64,000 nt of DNA, from contig OY829539.1 in assembly GCA_963691705.1 (NCBI GenBank), positions 55,464,327 to 55,528,326 on the forward strand, given 5' to 3'. This DNA is from Viola odorata (taxonomy: Eukaryota > Streptophyta > Magnoliopsida > Malpighiales > Violaceae). The translations under genes and the position numbers were made by a program. Numbering within the stretch: the stretch's first letter is position 1; each line of letters opens with the position of its first letter. Of the stretch, positions 49,231 to 61,912 are shown in pieces. Under the pieces are notes generated by a model that saw nothing but the letters and a program-made list of their open reading frames with translations, searched no databases and was not told the DNA's origin.

Positions 49231-52200
49231 CTACTTGAAAGGGTCAGGTCTTTGACGAGCAAAACCTGGCTGAATGATGTAATTGCCGATATGAAGTCCA
49301 AACATGAACACAAACCAGAAACACGAATATGGGAAGCTGCATTAGTTCCAGAGGAAAAGTGAACTCATACTTGTCAAAACTAAGTAGGTGTATGTGTGTG
49401 CATGTGCGTGCGCATGCGAGTGCCTTTTCACTTCAATGCATGTCTTTTTCAGAAAATGGAAACATAGCAAGGAAAGATAGGAAATGGCATTGTACCTGAA
49501 GGAGCATTGAGGGAGCTGCACTGGGCTCAGCTGTGACATGACTTCTGGTTTTTCTTCCATTGAATGTTGATGGGCTGTTCCCGGTTGTTATATCCCAAAA
49601 GCTTCTTTTCTTTGCAACTGGAACCGGTGACCTAAAACGTTGACTTGGACTCTTCAGCTCACCTAAGTTTGGATCCTTAGGCCGCAAGCTAGCCCTAGTT
49701 GCTACCCTCTTAGGTCCTTCTGCTGCCACTTCTGGAAGTTTGTCACCCTTTCGAGAAAGCTCACAAATACGATCATCCTTCTGCTTTAGCTGTAAAGCAT
49801 GATCTTTCTTCATTTTCTCCATCTCTGCCTCTAGTGTCTTCACATTCTGCTGAAGTTCTCTTACTACTTCCTGTGTACCTTTTTTCCTGGATTCTGGTGT
49901 GAAACAATTACCAGACAAGAAGGAGGGTCTAGCCCTTCTTTTCTCATTTGGTCGAGCTGTAGATGGAGGAGTCAGGAGAGAGCTAATTGAAGAAGGAGTT
50001 GGGGAAGAAGTTGCAGCCAAGGATTGTGCTTGGAGGGTTAGTAGCTTTTGTTGTTGGCGAAGTAATTGTACCCGCAATTCACGATTCTCCTTTTGCAATT
50101 CAAGTAATAGCTTTGCCTGATCCGTCTCAGATTCCACTACCTGTTGTATTTCCTCATTTGGCTCAACTAACTGCAATGCAATTTGACAGGTAAAAAAGAA
50201 TTAGTTAGGCTCTAATAAGTATCTGATAGAACTCATAGAATTGACATACATACTCTAATGGCCTAGTGGAATTAACATATCAAGCATAGTAAGGGTTAAA
50301 CAACAGAGAAGCTAAAAGGGATGACCTTGGTCCGGATCTCCTTGGCTCGATCAGCCCAATGGAGGGTGTTTTGAGTTTCTCCAAATGAAAGATTGCTTGG
50401 GCCAATATTTGCAATCATTACAGTGTTGCAAACCCCTCCTAGCGAGTCTTTGAGGAGTTGAGTGAGCTTTGAGTTCCGATATGGGATGTGTTTCTTACCC
50501 TCTACGAGGGCATTGATGCAGCTGCTTAGTGCAAGGAGTGACCGATTAATATTGGCACCCTCAAGTGATCTAAGTGTTCTCTGATCAGTTGCAAGGGCTC
50601 TCTCTGATCCTGCAAGATCAATCAGTGAGAGCTTTCCTACTCTATTGACAACGTTCATGGAAGCATCTTTAACTCGGTATTCAACAACCACCTGAAAGGA
50701 GATCAACAAATCTTAAATCATGTGAAATGATTATGGGAAAAAGGACCGTGTACAACCCCCTGAAAGGAGATCAATAAATCTTAATACATGTGAAATGATT
50801 TAAGGGGAAAAGGACCATGTGCATAAAGCAGTTACCTGTAGAATAGCATGGGAACGTGAAGAGGTCTCGTTGGCACGAGTTGGTTCAGTGGTGCGGTTTT
50901 GGTTTCCTCGTTGAAGCAATGCCATTACCTGCCACAACAGAGATGAAAGTGTTAATTCTTTTCCCAATCAATGAAAACTACTAAATGACCTTCAAAATTC
51001 TAAGATTATAGAAATAGGAATTTACCTCATCCGTGGAATAAGCTCTGTACTGTGTAAGACCAGATGCTACTATGCCCTGCTACATGAAGCTCATGTCAAT
51101 GATGAGATAACAAATCTAAAGTGATAATTTTTATCAATTAGATCACAGAACTAGCTGGCACAGATAAGGAAGTTTATAACAACAGTTCTTTACATGGCAT
51201 GATATCTACCAAGAAAAAGAGGTTGACAGGATCTCTAATGCGTAAACGAGAAATTCCTTCAAGTGATAAGGAAAAAGAACTGTGTTTATAAAAACTACTC
51301 TATGACAGTCTAAAACTAGAACTCCAAAACAGCAGTAAGTTTAGAGTTTTTGCCAAGCTAAGTAAAGGTAAATGGGTATAAAGAAGAAACCGTACCTGCT
51401 TATCTTCTCTAAGCACCAGAGGCCTTCCAGGAGAGAGCAAATCTCTGACCGTTTCATTATAAACTTCAAGATATGAGAGATGAACCACATGGTTTCCATC
51501 GCAGCTCCTCTGTCTAATTTTGGTAAAAAGATCCTTAATTGCCAAAACCATCACTCCTGGATTCTCCAGAGTTCCCAGCATTGTATATGTTTTCCCAGCT
51601 CCCGTCGCACCATAACAAAACACTGATCCGTTCCTTCCTAGCAACACTGCCTCTACAAGTTCTGCTGTCCTGGAAATTTAATTCAAAAGTGTACAGTTGG
51701 TAGTCAAGCAACCATCTCACTACTGGGGTGCTACTATCACCTATTTGTTTATTGATTCAGTTTGATGACATAAGAAACTTATTTAGAGCAGCAGAGACAC
51801 CTATAACTATTTGAATTTATATCCTGATCTGTAACTCATTTTTCTACCAGAAATGGAAACAGCTACTACAATTAGTCTCATAACTACATTTCTAATAATC
51901 TTTTTTCTCATCTACCATACACGAGAAACAGTACAAACACATAACATCTGGATACAGGAGAAACAATAGAAACACCTATAACTATTTGAATTAGTATCCT
52001 GACCTGTAACACATTTTTCTAGCTGAAATGGAAACAGCTACTACAATTAGTCCCAGAACTTCATTTCTAATGATTATCCTTTTTCTCATCAACCATACTC
52101 GGGAACAGTACAAAAAAAATAACATCAGTGTCAATTCGTGGAGAAGCACACTGTCTGGTCCTAATACAAGCTTCAAAACAATATAGAATTCAAATACACA

Positions 52201-53151
52201 CTCAAAGTTGCAAACAATCAAAAAATTAAAAGTTTCTAAAAATGGCATATTAATGTTTCCAGACCTCAAGAAGAAATCTAAAGAATTAGCACAGTAGTCA
52301 TATAGAAGAAATCAAAGCTGAGTTCTTGTAAGCACTCACGTGGTGGAATAAACTACTTGTTGAGAAGTTGAATCTGGAAATGAAGCATCAAAGGTGAAAT
52401 GCCTTCCCCTTAGCCTCTTTAGCCTAAGATAGTCATTTTCATGAGCAAACTCGGTCAAATAAACATCTCTCTTATTCACAATCCGCACACAACACCTCAA
52501 ACCCGCATCTCTTTCCTTCTTGGCCATTGGCCTAAGCCTTACAAAAACCAAAATCCTACTCCCATTTCCCCCATTTTTGTCCTGAACAACAGCATCTGAT
52601 TTCTCCACTTCTTGCACATCCTTTTCCCCAAGAAACCCTCTTGGCTCCGTCTGCGCTGCTAGTGCTCCCAATGAGAGCTTCCTTGCCACAGTATTCGAGA
52701 CGCTTGCCTTTCTTGCACAGGTTGAAAACCCAATAACCCGATCCGGACCCATCACAAGATTCTCCTTGGCATCATCGTTAGGTAGCTGTGGCAATACAAA
52801 AGTTCTTGTAACTGTAGCATTAACCCTTGTATCAGGCAGTTGGTAATTCTCTCTCATTACATTGTTTTGCTCCGAATCATTCGTTTCTTTCGATTCTTTC
52901 TTTTCCTTTTTGCAGGAGCCAAGAAGATCCACACTTGGATGCGTAGGGAAGCGCTTCTCCTCTGGCTTTGGAGACACATTTCTGCGAGTTAAAGATGCTT
53001 TCTTTTGCTGCTCGTACAATAGAGTTAAAGCTTTCATCTTTTCTTTCAAACCATGGTGTGGATTCCTCATTATGGTTGCCTCTTCTTGATTTTCTTGGTT
53101 TGAGCCATTCCGTTCTCTGTTACCGCTTTGTGACCTTGTTGACACTGGCAT
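49231..53151 (-). CDS. KIN8B: Kinesin-8 motor protein (KIN-8B-like)
   Basis: Microtubule motor; kinesin-8 members walk to plus ends and can depolymerise them. Exons 52340..53151, 51396..51669, 51026..51076, 50836..50928, 50326..50691, 49496..50170 and 49231..49269 sum to 769 aa. After an about 195-residue basic/Ser-rich N-terminal extension, the motor starts ILVFVRLRPMAKKERDAG (about 200); P-loop GATGAGKT at 291-298, switch I NETSSRSH at 399-406, switch II DLAGSE at 435-440, then HIPYRNSKLTQLLKDSLGG. A coiled coil follows (AKLLLELQKENRELRVQLLR), then a basic tail with KKRSFWDITTGNSP and a final 12-residue exon PGFARQRPDPFK. VNKRDVYLTEFAHENDYLRL and the tail motif match the Arabidopsis kinesin-8 At1g18550 as I remember it. 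All ATPase residues present; no lesions. Confidence 0.93.
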
Positions 53152-54203
53152 TCTCGCTATCCAAACATACCAGATGATTTTTTTTCACCGACCCAGATGC
53201 TGAAACTGCTCAAATTGCAAGAAAGTTTGAAACTTTGTCCAGAAAAATTGATGGGAATGGGTGCTTGTGAAGCTGCAGAGGGAGAGAGGAAGATAGTGTA
53301 AGGTTTTGACTTGGTGAGTTTAATTTGAGGGGATATGTGCCGTTGATTTCGATGCTGATCAGACGATTGGTAGTGAAGGGGGAAGGCCAGTATTTGAAGT
53401 GTTGTACAATGTCACTCCATTTTTTGTCTCTTCCACTCCACCTCTAACCCAAACTGTGCGAGTTATTTCACGAAAAGTCGGAGTGGAATGAGTGTTTATC
53501 AGACTGCTCTTGGGATTTTGGTTTTCTTTTTTTGAAAAACGAGATTTTAAAATGATTGATTGTAACGGTCAAAATAATGTCAGATTAGACTGCTGGTCCA
53601 TGGAAAGTGTGGAATTCCCCGGAAAATTTCCTTCGCCAAGACCCTATCTTTTTAATAATGTGAATAATTAAAGTAAAATCTTTGCTTATAAAAAAAAGTG
53701 AAATCTTTTAATTAAACATGTTTTTACATTTTATGACATTTTCCTGAGTTTGCTTTTAGTTCTTTTTTTTATTCATTTTTTTAACAGTTTTTTTATTTAT
53801 TCATTTCTTTTATATAGCAATCTTATATTTCATAAATTTCAGATAGTTCGTTTAATTTTTATCTTAAATAATTTTATAAGTTAGTTTTTCATGAAACCCT
53901 ACAAAATGCTACTTGACACAAATTCAAACACATATAATTATCTAAAACAAAACTTAATTACAAACAATGGATCTTATATGAGAAAAATAGATAAACATAG
54001 AGAATAAAAGGGATATTTGGTTTCTCTTTTTATTAGCATGCATTGAGAATGATTATAATTTCCTATCGTATTGCTCAAATACGATCGTGGTCTGTAAAGC
54101 GTGTCCCATCTCATTAGTGATACACAAAATGAAAAAAACAGGTAAACTTTCACTAATGATACTCTTTTTAAGAAAATAAAAAATAAAAAATTGATTGTAT
54201 TGT
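53152..54203. other. Kinesin 5' region and intergenic DNA
   Basis: The first 300 bases should contain the 5' UTR and promoter of the kinesin gene. Beyond about 53500 it is AT-rich with no gene seen. Confidence 0.4.
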
Positions 54204-55523
54204 GGGGTATAGCTTAAAACACTCATGTACTAACCGCAAAAAACAAACACCTCCTTTGTATTTCAAAAACGCTAATACGTCTCCCCTGAACTACGTTGAC
54301 CGAACAAAGTATAGTCTCCGTCCATTTTGACCAACGAACCCGTCAGTCTGACTCCCTACAACCGGTTTCTCTCTCTTTTTTAACCAGTCACTCTGTAATT
54401 AAAGACAAAGGTATTTGAATTTGAGTTAAAACAAAAATTAATTTTTGAAATTTGAAAATCCTTGACGGATAAGAGTTTCAGCTTCTTGAATACTCTCGCT
54501 TTCTCAAAAATCATGAAGAAGTACGATAAGGTAACTTGATTTCTGGGTCGTTCAGTGCTTTTTTCAATTTTTAGGTTTTTGATGGTGTATTTTGCTAATT
54601 AATCATTCGTTTCATCCACTGCACTAGAATTTGAGAGAGAATAAAAAAACGAAAGAGAAGATAAAAAAATTCAATCTTTCGTTTCATCAACTACACCACA
54701 AACACACGATGCTCCTCTCCGCCATCAAACTCCACTCTCCACCGCCGCCGCAACCACCACCAACGCCGCCACCAACCTCCTCTTATCCTCCACTACCCTT
54801 CACATCCATCTTCATCACCAGGAATTAAAAAGAAAAGTAAACCCAGAAATTAAAAAAAGGAAAAGAAACAAATTGTTGTTTGCAACAGAATTGGAAAAGA
54901 AAAAAGAAAAAAGAAAATAATAGAAAAAAATGAGAAATAAAAGGAAATACGAGCTGTGTTGTTGTTAGTTGAAAGGGAAATGACAAAAAGAAAATAAGGG
55001 AAAGAAAGTGAGCCATGTCCAGGAATGAGAGGAGGAGAGGGGTTGGGTTTGGTACTGCTTGAAGAACAACAAAAATGGAGGACCAGATCTGTTCATGAAA
55101 ATAAAGAACCAGATCTAGAGGCAACCATGGTGGACGCGGTGGTGGTGGAGGCTACGGATTTGGAGGCGGCGATGGCTACGGAGGTGGAGGTGGCAGCGGT
55201 GGCTGCTATAGCTGTGGTGTGTCTGGTCACATGGAAGGGAGGTAGTTCTTGTGGCTGCTACAACTCACGCAGGGAAGAAGAAGAAGGAAAAAAAGAAAAG
55301 AAAAGAGAAGGAAAGGAAAATAGAAAATAATTCCAAGGTCTCGGTTAAAAAAGAGAAGGAAACCGGCTATAAGGAGTCAAACTGACGGGTCCATTGGTCA
55401 AAGTGGACGGAGACTACACCTTGCTCGGTCAACGTAGTTCAGGGGAGGCGTATTAGCGTTTTTGAAGTAAATGAGAGGTTTATTTTTCGCGGTTAGTATA
55501 GGGGAGCTTTAAGCTATTACCCC
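54204..55523. mobile_element. Pack-MULE-like element with ~190-bp terminal inverted repeats
   Basis: 54204-about 54395 and about 55335-55523 are inverted repeats of about 190 bp, sharing blocks such as GTACTAACCGC, AACGCTAATACGTCTCCCCT, GAACTACGTTGACCGA, TAGTCTCCGTCCA and CCCGTCAGT. Long terminal repeats, no transposase and an internal gene fragment fit a Mutator-like Pack-MULE. I could not confirm the expected 9-bp target duplication, so the superfamily is inferred. Confidence 0.72.
55115..55275 (+). pseudogene. Captured glycine-rich/CCHC zinc-knuckle gene fragment
   Basis: In the frame starting at about 55118 it reads RGNHGGRGGGGGYGFGGGDG and continues YGGGGGSGGCYSCGVSGHM, then EGR and a TAG. 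Glycine-rich stretches alternating with C-Y-x-C-G-x-x-G-H knuckles are typical of plant cold-shock-domain/GRP2-type RNA-binding proteins. The next knuckle (GCYN...) continues in a different frame, and the last Cys of the first knuckle is lost. A decayed captured fragment. Confidence 0.7.
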
Positions 55524-55528
55524 TTGTA

Positions 55529-56978
55529 CTCCCTCCGGTGCAAAACAAACGACGTTTTAGCTTGTTGCACGTGGCTTAAGAAAATGATTGGTTCAGAGAA
55601 AACGAGGCACTTTTTGACCATAATACCCCCACCCTCCCTAGCTATTTACAAATGAAAACAGCTCAATTCTGAATGTTGCTGGGTTGATGCATGTTGATGG
55701 CTTGTCAAGTTGGGAATTTATTGGCTTGAGGAGATGGAAGACAGAGACTCGGCTTGGCTAGGTCACGGGCTTGGCCTAGGAGACTTGAGCATCAATGCAA
55801 TTCCATATATAGTTGCTTCTCCTCATCCAATCCTATATATAGTTTACATTTCCAAACGAGTTTTTATTTGATAAATAATCAATACGGGTGAATAATTATA
55901 ATAGGCCATTAAGTATAGACTATGCAGTTAAATAATGATGGCTTAAAATTTTACTTTATTTACTTTATTTACTTTTTCTACCTTTTAAGTTAACTTGAAT
56001 TTGAAAGGTGAATGCTTTAATTCCTAAATTTTTGTTCCTCTTGAAATTAAAAGGTAGACCAGGAAGAGTGCTTGCCCAAGTGCTCATTCTTTCGAATTAA
56101 TTTACTTTCTATATTTATAAAAAAAATCGATCAAACTCGAAATAATTAATTTATTTCTCATGTTCTTTTTAAGTTTTTATTTATTGATAATATAGTATTT
56201 TTTATATTTTTATTTCGTATCATTTCTTTTATTCTATTTTATTTCACATTTCGGTATTTTCCGTTGGAGTTTTTATCAGTTTTGAGCAATATTTCTCGTC
56301 CCAATTAGCTCGAACTGAATAAATAAATAAATAACTCTAATTTACCATTGTGTCATTATAATTAATTTGATACAAGTTACTGTTCACCTTCTTCCTTTGC
56401 CTCTCCTCCATAACCAGAAACATCATCATCAATTCTTTCTAATTTCTTAAATCAAAACCAAAATACTCCCTCCGCATCTATTACACCCGCACCCATATCA
56501 ATCCCATTCTTCTATGTCAGCCCAAATCTAGGCGCTATAACCATCAAAATCAAAAACACCCCAACTCAATAAAAATCAAGATTAAGACATTTTTATCATT
56601 CTTCCATGCCAGCCCAGATCTAGTCGATAGAACATCAGAATCAACAAAAGAAAGAGGACCCAATTCAAGAAAAAGCAAACGCAAATTTCAGAATCAACAA
56701 AAATTGATCCAAAATCCAAAAAATGGAGTTGGTCTAAGAGAGATTTAGGGGAAAGGTTAATCCAAATACCTGGACAGATCGTAGCCCACGCAAATTTTAG
56801 ATTCAAACACAAGAGAGGGAATCGAGGTCCAAAAGTTGAGCCAAGCCGAAGTCGTCGTCGTCGTCACCAGCGCAGGCAGGGGCACCCTCGTCTTCTCCAG
56901 CGTGGGAAACCGAAAACGTCATTTGTTCGGAGCCTGCTTTTGGACGCTAAAGCTTCATTTGTTACGCACCAGAGGGAG
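55529..56978. mobile_element. 1.45-kb Stowaway/mariner-type non-autonomous element
   Basis: Left end CTCCCTCCGGTGCAAAACAA and the complement of the right end CTCCCTCTGGTGCGTAACAA match, with further AACGACGTTTTAGC-type similarity inside. TA flanks both sides (55527-55528, 56979-56980). No transposase seen. Inside, from about 56466 there is a second CTCCCTCCG-like motif and a partly repeated segment (CATTCTTC.ATG.CAGCCCA.ATCTAG at about 56505 and 56600). Its left edge abuts the Pack-MULE-like element. Confidence 0.7.
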
Positions 56979-56980
56979 TA

Positions 56981-57653
56981 TTATTTATCATTATTGCAAA
57001 GCATAAAAATTTAGTTTTTCACTATAGATCAAACTCATAACCTATCTGATGAAGATGGTATACCCTAACCCTTCTATGCAACAAATTCTATGTAGTTTCT
57101 TGTTACATATGTAGTTGTCTTACTTGCGTACCATCTTTTGCATAGTTGAATTTTTTTGTGGGAAATAAAAGACACAGCGTTAAGACTTTCACAAGATTGC
57201 GCAACTCATTTTTCTATCATTTATTTGTTTTCTCAGTTTTGTTTTTATTTCAATTAATATACTATGTAATGTAATGCTTCTAAATTATTTCTAAAGTTTG
57301 TATTTTTATTTTTTATAATTTTGATAATAAGTTACTAGGGCCCACAGAAATCTGACGTGTAATAAATAAATAAATAAAATAGTACCGTTAAAGAAATCCA
57401 TTATGATTTTTGACGAAAGTTCAGATAAAATAATCTAAGCGCGATGAAACATCAGTTAAGAGTCCAAAATCCAATAAATTTTCTACTAAGGGGTCTATAG
57501 CCTAACAATAACATGAGGGTTGTGTTGGAGAAATAAAAGCTCACCCGAGTCTTTTTTAATGGAATGATACTGTCTATTTTGAGTCTAAGTCCGCACGGTT
57601 TTCACAAAATGTCTCATTCCATTAATTGAGAAGATCAAAAGTCGCTCGAGTCT
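56981..57653. other. Spacer before the retrotransposon
   Basis: AT-rich DNA, no gene recognised. The last five bases (AGTCT, 57649-57653) should be the left target-site duplication of the retrotransposon; the right one is outside the window. Confidence 0.35.
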
Positions 57654-59192
57654 TGACAGAGGCGTCGCATGCTCTGCATAAATGTAAGTTCAACTCAGTG
57701 CTAAACCACAAAATATAATGTAGATAGTGATGAGAGGATCGAATCCACAGGGAGGAAATCTTGAATAATTCTTATTTTTCTTGTAAAAACCAAATCGGAA
57801 CAAAGTTGGGGGGAGTTTTGTGATTGTTACCAAATTAAAAACAGTACTTGAATGTAAATCAGTGAGTGAAAATAGCATGCACAAATTATAACTGGAAATA
57901 TAAGTGAAATCAGAGGTAGAGAAATAATCCTTGGTAGAGATTCTTACAAGGTGACTATCCTTTGCAATTGATCATTGACAAAACATTTTCTGAAATGGAT
58001 TTATAAAGATGTTAAAGGAACAAGAGACACTCTAAATTCCCAGGTTTCCCCCTATACAAGCCAATTAAAAGAGACACTCTAATAATGACCCAAACTTTCC
58101 TAACAATTTCTCAAGGTTTTCCTAAGAGTTGCTGGAAAATTGTAAACACACGGGAAACCCATCTCAAGGTCTTGAGACGAACATACTCAGCCCAGAACCT
58201 GTTCTTTCTTTTCTTCCTAGTTTCTAATGACAAGTCTTATGTCTATTAGCTACTAGTTGTCTACTTAATCTCCCCTTAATGTAGGATCAACACTGACATT
58301 AGAGAAACTGACAATATTCATTCAAATCAAATCATAGGTTAGCTACGCCTAGATCTAACAAGAACGAATTTGGCATTTAAATGAGAAAGAAAGAAATACA
58401 AAAACATTCATATTAAGTTCAACAAAGTCTCACAATAACAAGGATAGTCAACCTCTAATCTCTACCAAGAATCAGAGGAGTTTAGCTACAATACATAATT
58501 AAAATTACAAAATAAAACTTATTGTTCAAAGGTAGGAAATGCTGGAAAATGATGATGAAGATGTGCAGCAGCCCGTTGCTCCTTGCTGTCCTTCTTTCCC
58601 TCCGTCCGTTCTCGTCTATCTCCCCCCTCTTGGACGAAAATCCTCACTCTCTATAGCTCAACCATTCTCTCCTCCCACTTCCCCAAGGAGCAAGCACTCA
58701 AAGATAAATTAATTGCAAGCATGCAACTCCAAAAACAAGGAAGAGACAAGAATAAATTCTTGTCTAGCACTAAGAAGAGATGGAATATATTCCTTATGGA
58801 GTCTCCAAGGAGTTCTTGAGTCAAAGAAATAAGGGAACACGAGATAGTGGAGCTTAAAAGCTGTCTAGCATGCCCAGGAGACAAGAATAGCACTAAGAAA
58901 TAAAATAAACCTTGGCGCGCATAAACATGGCCGGACTGCCCAGAATTTCACCAGCGCAGACGATCCATCCCTAGGCCTAGGGATGGAGACAGGATGACTT
59001 CCACGAACAACCTCCAAAATCAGCCTTGATTGGAAATGCTCTATCTTTCACCGATTCTACTCCTTTTCCTCTCTAATGATATTTCAAGCCTGAACAAAGG
59101 AAAAGGGAAGTAAATGGCCAAAAGAAGTAAATAAATACTCTCAATCCACAAGAGAAAGAGAGCATAAAACATCTAATCTAAGCAACCAATCA
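57654..59192 (-). repeat. 3' LTR
   Basis: On the plus strand it begins TGACAG and ends CCAATCA, giving TG...CA ends in element orientation. Matched over its first ~500 bases by the 5' LTR at 63498. The right edge at 59192 is inferred from the CA end just before the polypurine tract. It contains palindrome copy 58965-58986. Confidence 0.8.
58965..58986. repeat. Palindrome copy a (in the LTR)
   Basis: Perfect 22-bp palindrome around core CATCCCTAGGCCTAGGGATG, with an added C and G at the ends. One of five related copies in this element. Confidence 0.9.
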
Positions 59193-59193
59193 A

Positions 59194-59206
59194 ATCCCCC
59201 ACACTT
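59194..59206 (-). promoter_or_regulatory. Polypurine tract
   Basis: Minus-strand AAGTGTGGGGGAT directly upstream of the 3' LTR, the expected primer for plus-strand DNA synthesis. A second, similar AAGTGTGGGGGAG lies at about 60349-60361. Confidence 0.6.
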
Positions 59207-60668
59207 GAACCATGCTTGCCCCCAAGCATGAACTCAAGACACAAAGAAACACAAAGAAAACAAACAGACAACACACAAACAACACCCTCTGGATCAGAAA
59301 ATCCAACTCTGGACTAAACTCAAACAAAAACTTCAAGAATCAACTTCTTCAAGCAATGCTAAACACTCCCAACATCACAAATGCACAAATATTTATATAG
59401 AAGTATAATAGCATGCTGTCAACCAAGAAATACAATCCTAGGACCTCTACCTTCTCCTCCTTTGGCTCTAAATCCAATCACTGCTGCTGACACTCATGCA
59501 AGAATTATAAAAGGCGCAAACAGTAGCGAAGAACAAAATTAAAACACATAGCGAGCCAAAGGCTTCTTTTATTTTCTCCACTTCTTTTATTCTATTTTTT
59601 TCTTTTTCTTTGCTGCATTTTTTCTCTCTTTTTTTTCTTTCCTTCTTCTTCCGCATTCTTTCTTTCTTTTTCTTTTTCTTTTCAACCTTTCTTCATTCCA
59701 CACTCCCATTTTTTTTCTTTTTTTTTCTTTTTTTTTTCGAACTCAAGCACATGCAGACTTGGCTCTCACCATGGTGCTATGATCGGCCCAAAATAAGGGG
59801 TTAGCACACAACCGACTGGAAGTTTCTCCATGATGGGATGATGATGCCGAACCACCAACATCGTGCAATCCAGAGGGCATGAAGAGAGACCACACACAAG
59901 GAAATTAAAGGGGTACATATGCGAGCATAAATTAAAAACTGACAGCAGTGCAGAGGATAGGATCCTCATCCCTAGACCTAGGGATGGAGACGGCAGTTCA
60001 GTTCTAGCAAAGCATTTCTTAGGACAGTAATACTCATCATACTTCTATGTAAATAAATGCACACATTGTAATATAGGAAGTGTTCAGAACTGCAAGAAAG
60101 AGTTGATTGGACAAGTATTTGCAAGAGTTCAGCCTTGAGATTGATTTTCATACAAAGGGGTGTGAAACACAAAAGAAAGAAAAAGGTACACATGCAAGTA
60201 TGAAAACAAGCATTTGCGCATGCAGAAGTAATTGAAATAAACATGCAGGAGAAAAAAGAAAAACTAAGGAAACTGAAAAACAAGAATATGCATAAAAATT
60301 AAAATCAAACATGCATAAAAACACACAAAATTAAAAACGAAAGTGTTCTCCCCCACACTTAAAGGACACATTGTCCTAAATGTGAGAGAGAACAACAACA
60401 AACAAAGGAAAACAGAAACAATAAAAACAGAACAACACAAAAAGAAATGAAAAGAAAAGGAAATTAAAACCGGGGGGCAATGATCAAGGATTGGGCGGGG
60501 CAGGAGCTGGGAATGTACGCTCCAGAACTACAAGGATCCTCTGCTGGATGCGACTGAAATCCATTCAAGTTGCCTTGAACGATCAGAGGAAAAGGCATGA
60601 AATGACATAGGTTGCCTCCCATGTAGCGTCCCCGTTTATAGTCTCGGACTCGACTGTGTGGTGCTGGT
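59207..60668. other. Retrotransposon 3' untranslated region
   Basis: Between the Gag-protease stop and the polypurine tract. It holds a long plus-strand pyrimidine run (about 59570-59740), an imperfect palindrome at 59967, and a second AAGTGTGGGGGAG (minus) near 60350. In autonomous relatives pol would lie upstream of such DNA. No env-like or other protein recognised; a 90-codon frame at 60464-60736 overlaps the main frame and is not convincing. Confidence 0.5.
59967..59986. repeat. Palindrome copy b (3' untranslated region)
   Basis: CATCCCTAGACCTAGGGATG: the core palindrome with one change near the centre. Confidence 0.85.
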
Positions 60669-60798
60669 TCAAATGACATCATCATGAGGTAACCCAAGTG
60701 TGGTGCTCTCCACGATGTGAGTTTGAAATCCTTCATAAAATGGCTTCAAGCGTTGGCCATTATCCTTGAAAATGGAATTTGTCTTTGGGTCCGGTAGA

Positions 60799-60822
60799 CT
60801 CATCCCTAGGCCTAGGAATGAG
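60799..60822. repeat. Palindrome copy c (at the pol deletion junction)
   Basis: ACTCAT-(C/T)-CCTAGGCCTAGG-(A)-ATGAGT: 24 bp, palindromic except one pair. It encodes the S-F-L-G-L-G-M-S residues exactly where the pre-RT linker meets the integrase-like tail. Confidence 0.88.
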
Positions 60823-61912
60823 TACTTCAGGTGGTCTGGCAGTTTCTTGAGTTCCAAATTTGGGGCCTGCAAAATCGAAGGTTTGAGTTTAGTGACTTTA
60901 TCTGATATCTCAATTATTTTCAGAGTACCTTCAGGGACATGAGGCGTGTCCAGCTCCATGACCAAGTCACCAATTTCAGATTTGACTTCAATTTGGCCTT
61001 GCAATTTTTCCAATTTTTTCTTGGTTAATCCTTTGCTAAGAACATACTCAAGAGGTTCAATGGAGTTAATATCAGAAACTTCATCTACATAAGGATCAAT
61101 TATGTCTATAAAATTCATGGAATGAACTTCATTTGGATGTTTCATGGCATCATACATGTTGAATTTAATTGTTTCACCACAAAATTCAAAGGTTAAACAT
61201 CCATCATAGACATCAATTTTTGCTCTAGCTGTTCTTAAGAAGGGTCTTCCTAAGATCACATCAGTAGTTTTAAGCACATCCTTATTTTTCATATCAACAA
61301 TATAGAAATCCACAGGAAACACAAAATCATTTACTTGCACTAAAACATTTTCAAGCACACCTACGGGGTGGATGATGGATCTATCGGCAAGTTGGATTAC
61401 CACTCTAGTTTCCTTAAGAGATCCTATATTCAGAGTTTCAAATGTGGACAGAGACATGACATTAATACCTGCACCTAGATCACACAGTGCATCTTCTATC
61501 TCTTTACTTCCTATTTTACAAGGTATTGAAAGCGTACCTTGGTCTTTGCATTTTTCGGGAAGTCTTTGTTGAAGCATTGCTGAAACATTTTCACTTAAAT
61601 TCACTCTTTCAATCCCCTCAAGCTTTTTCTTGTTAGTACATAATTCTTTCAAGAATTTAGCATATTTAGGCACTTGAGAAATCAAATCCAACAAAGGAAC
61701 ATTTATAGCAACTTTTCGAAAAATATCAAGAATTAACTTGTCATCCCTTTCCTTCTTGGCTTTTAAGGGCCTTTCTGGAAAGGGAAAAGGAATAACCTGA
61801 GGTTCTGCAGGGGCAGAAGGTTGCTCAACTGGTGCAGGTGCTTCTTGCTGAATTTCTGGTTGATTTTCGGGCAAGATTTCTGGTTGGATTTCTGGACTGG
61901 TTTCTGGTCTGT

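Noticed and set aside
55025..55330. 101-codon Glu/Ala/Val-rich plus-strand frame
   Set aside because: Wrong frame across the captured glycine-rich fragment; the Gly-rich/CCHC frame is the meaningful one.
59570..59740. Long pyrimidine run as the polypurine tract of the retrotransposon
   Set aside because: It lies several hundred bases from the LTR edge; the AAGTGTGGGGGA tract touching the LTR fits better.
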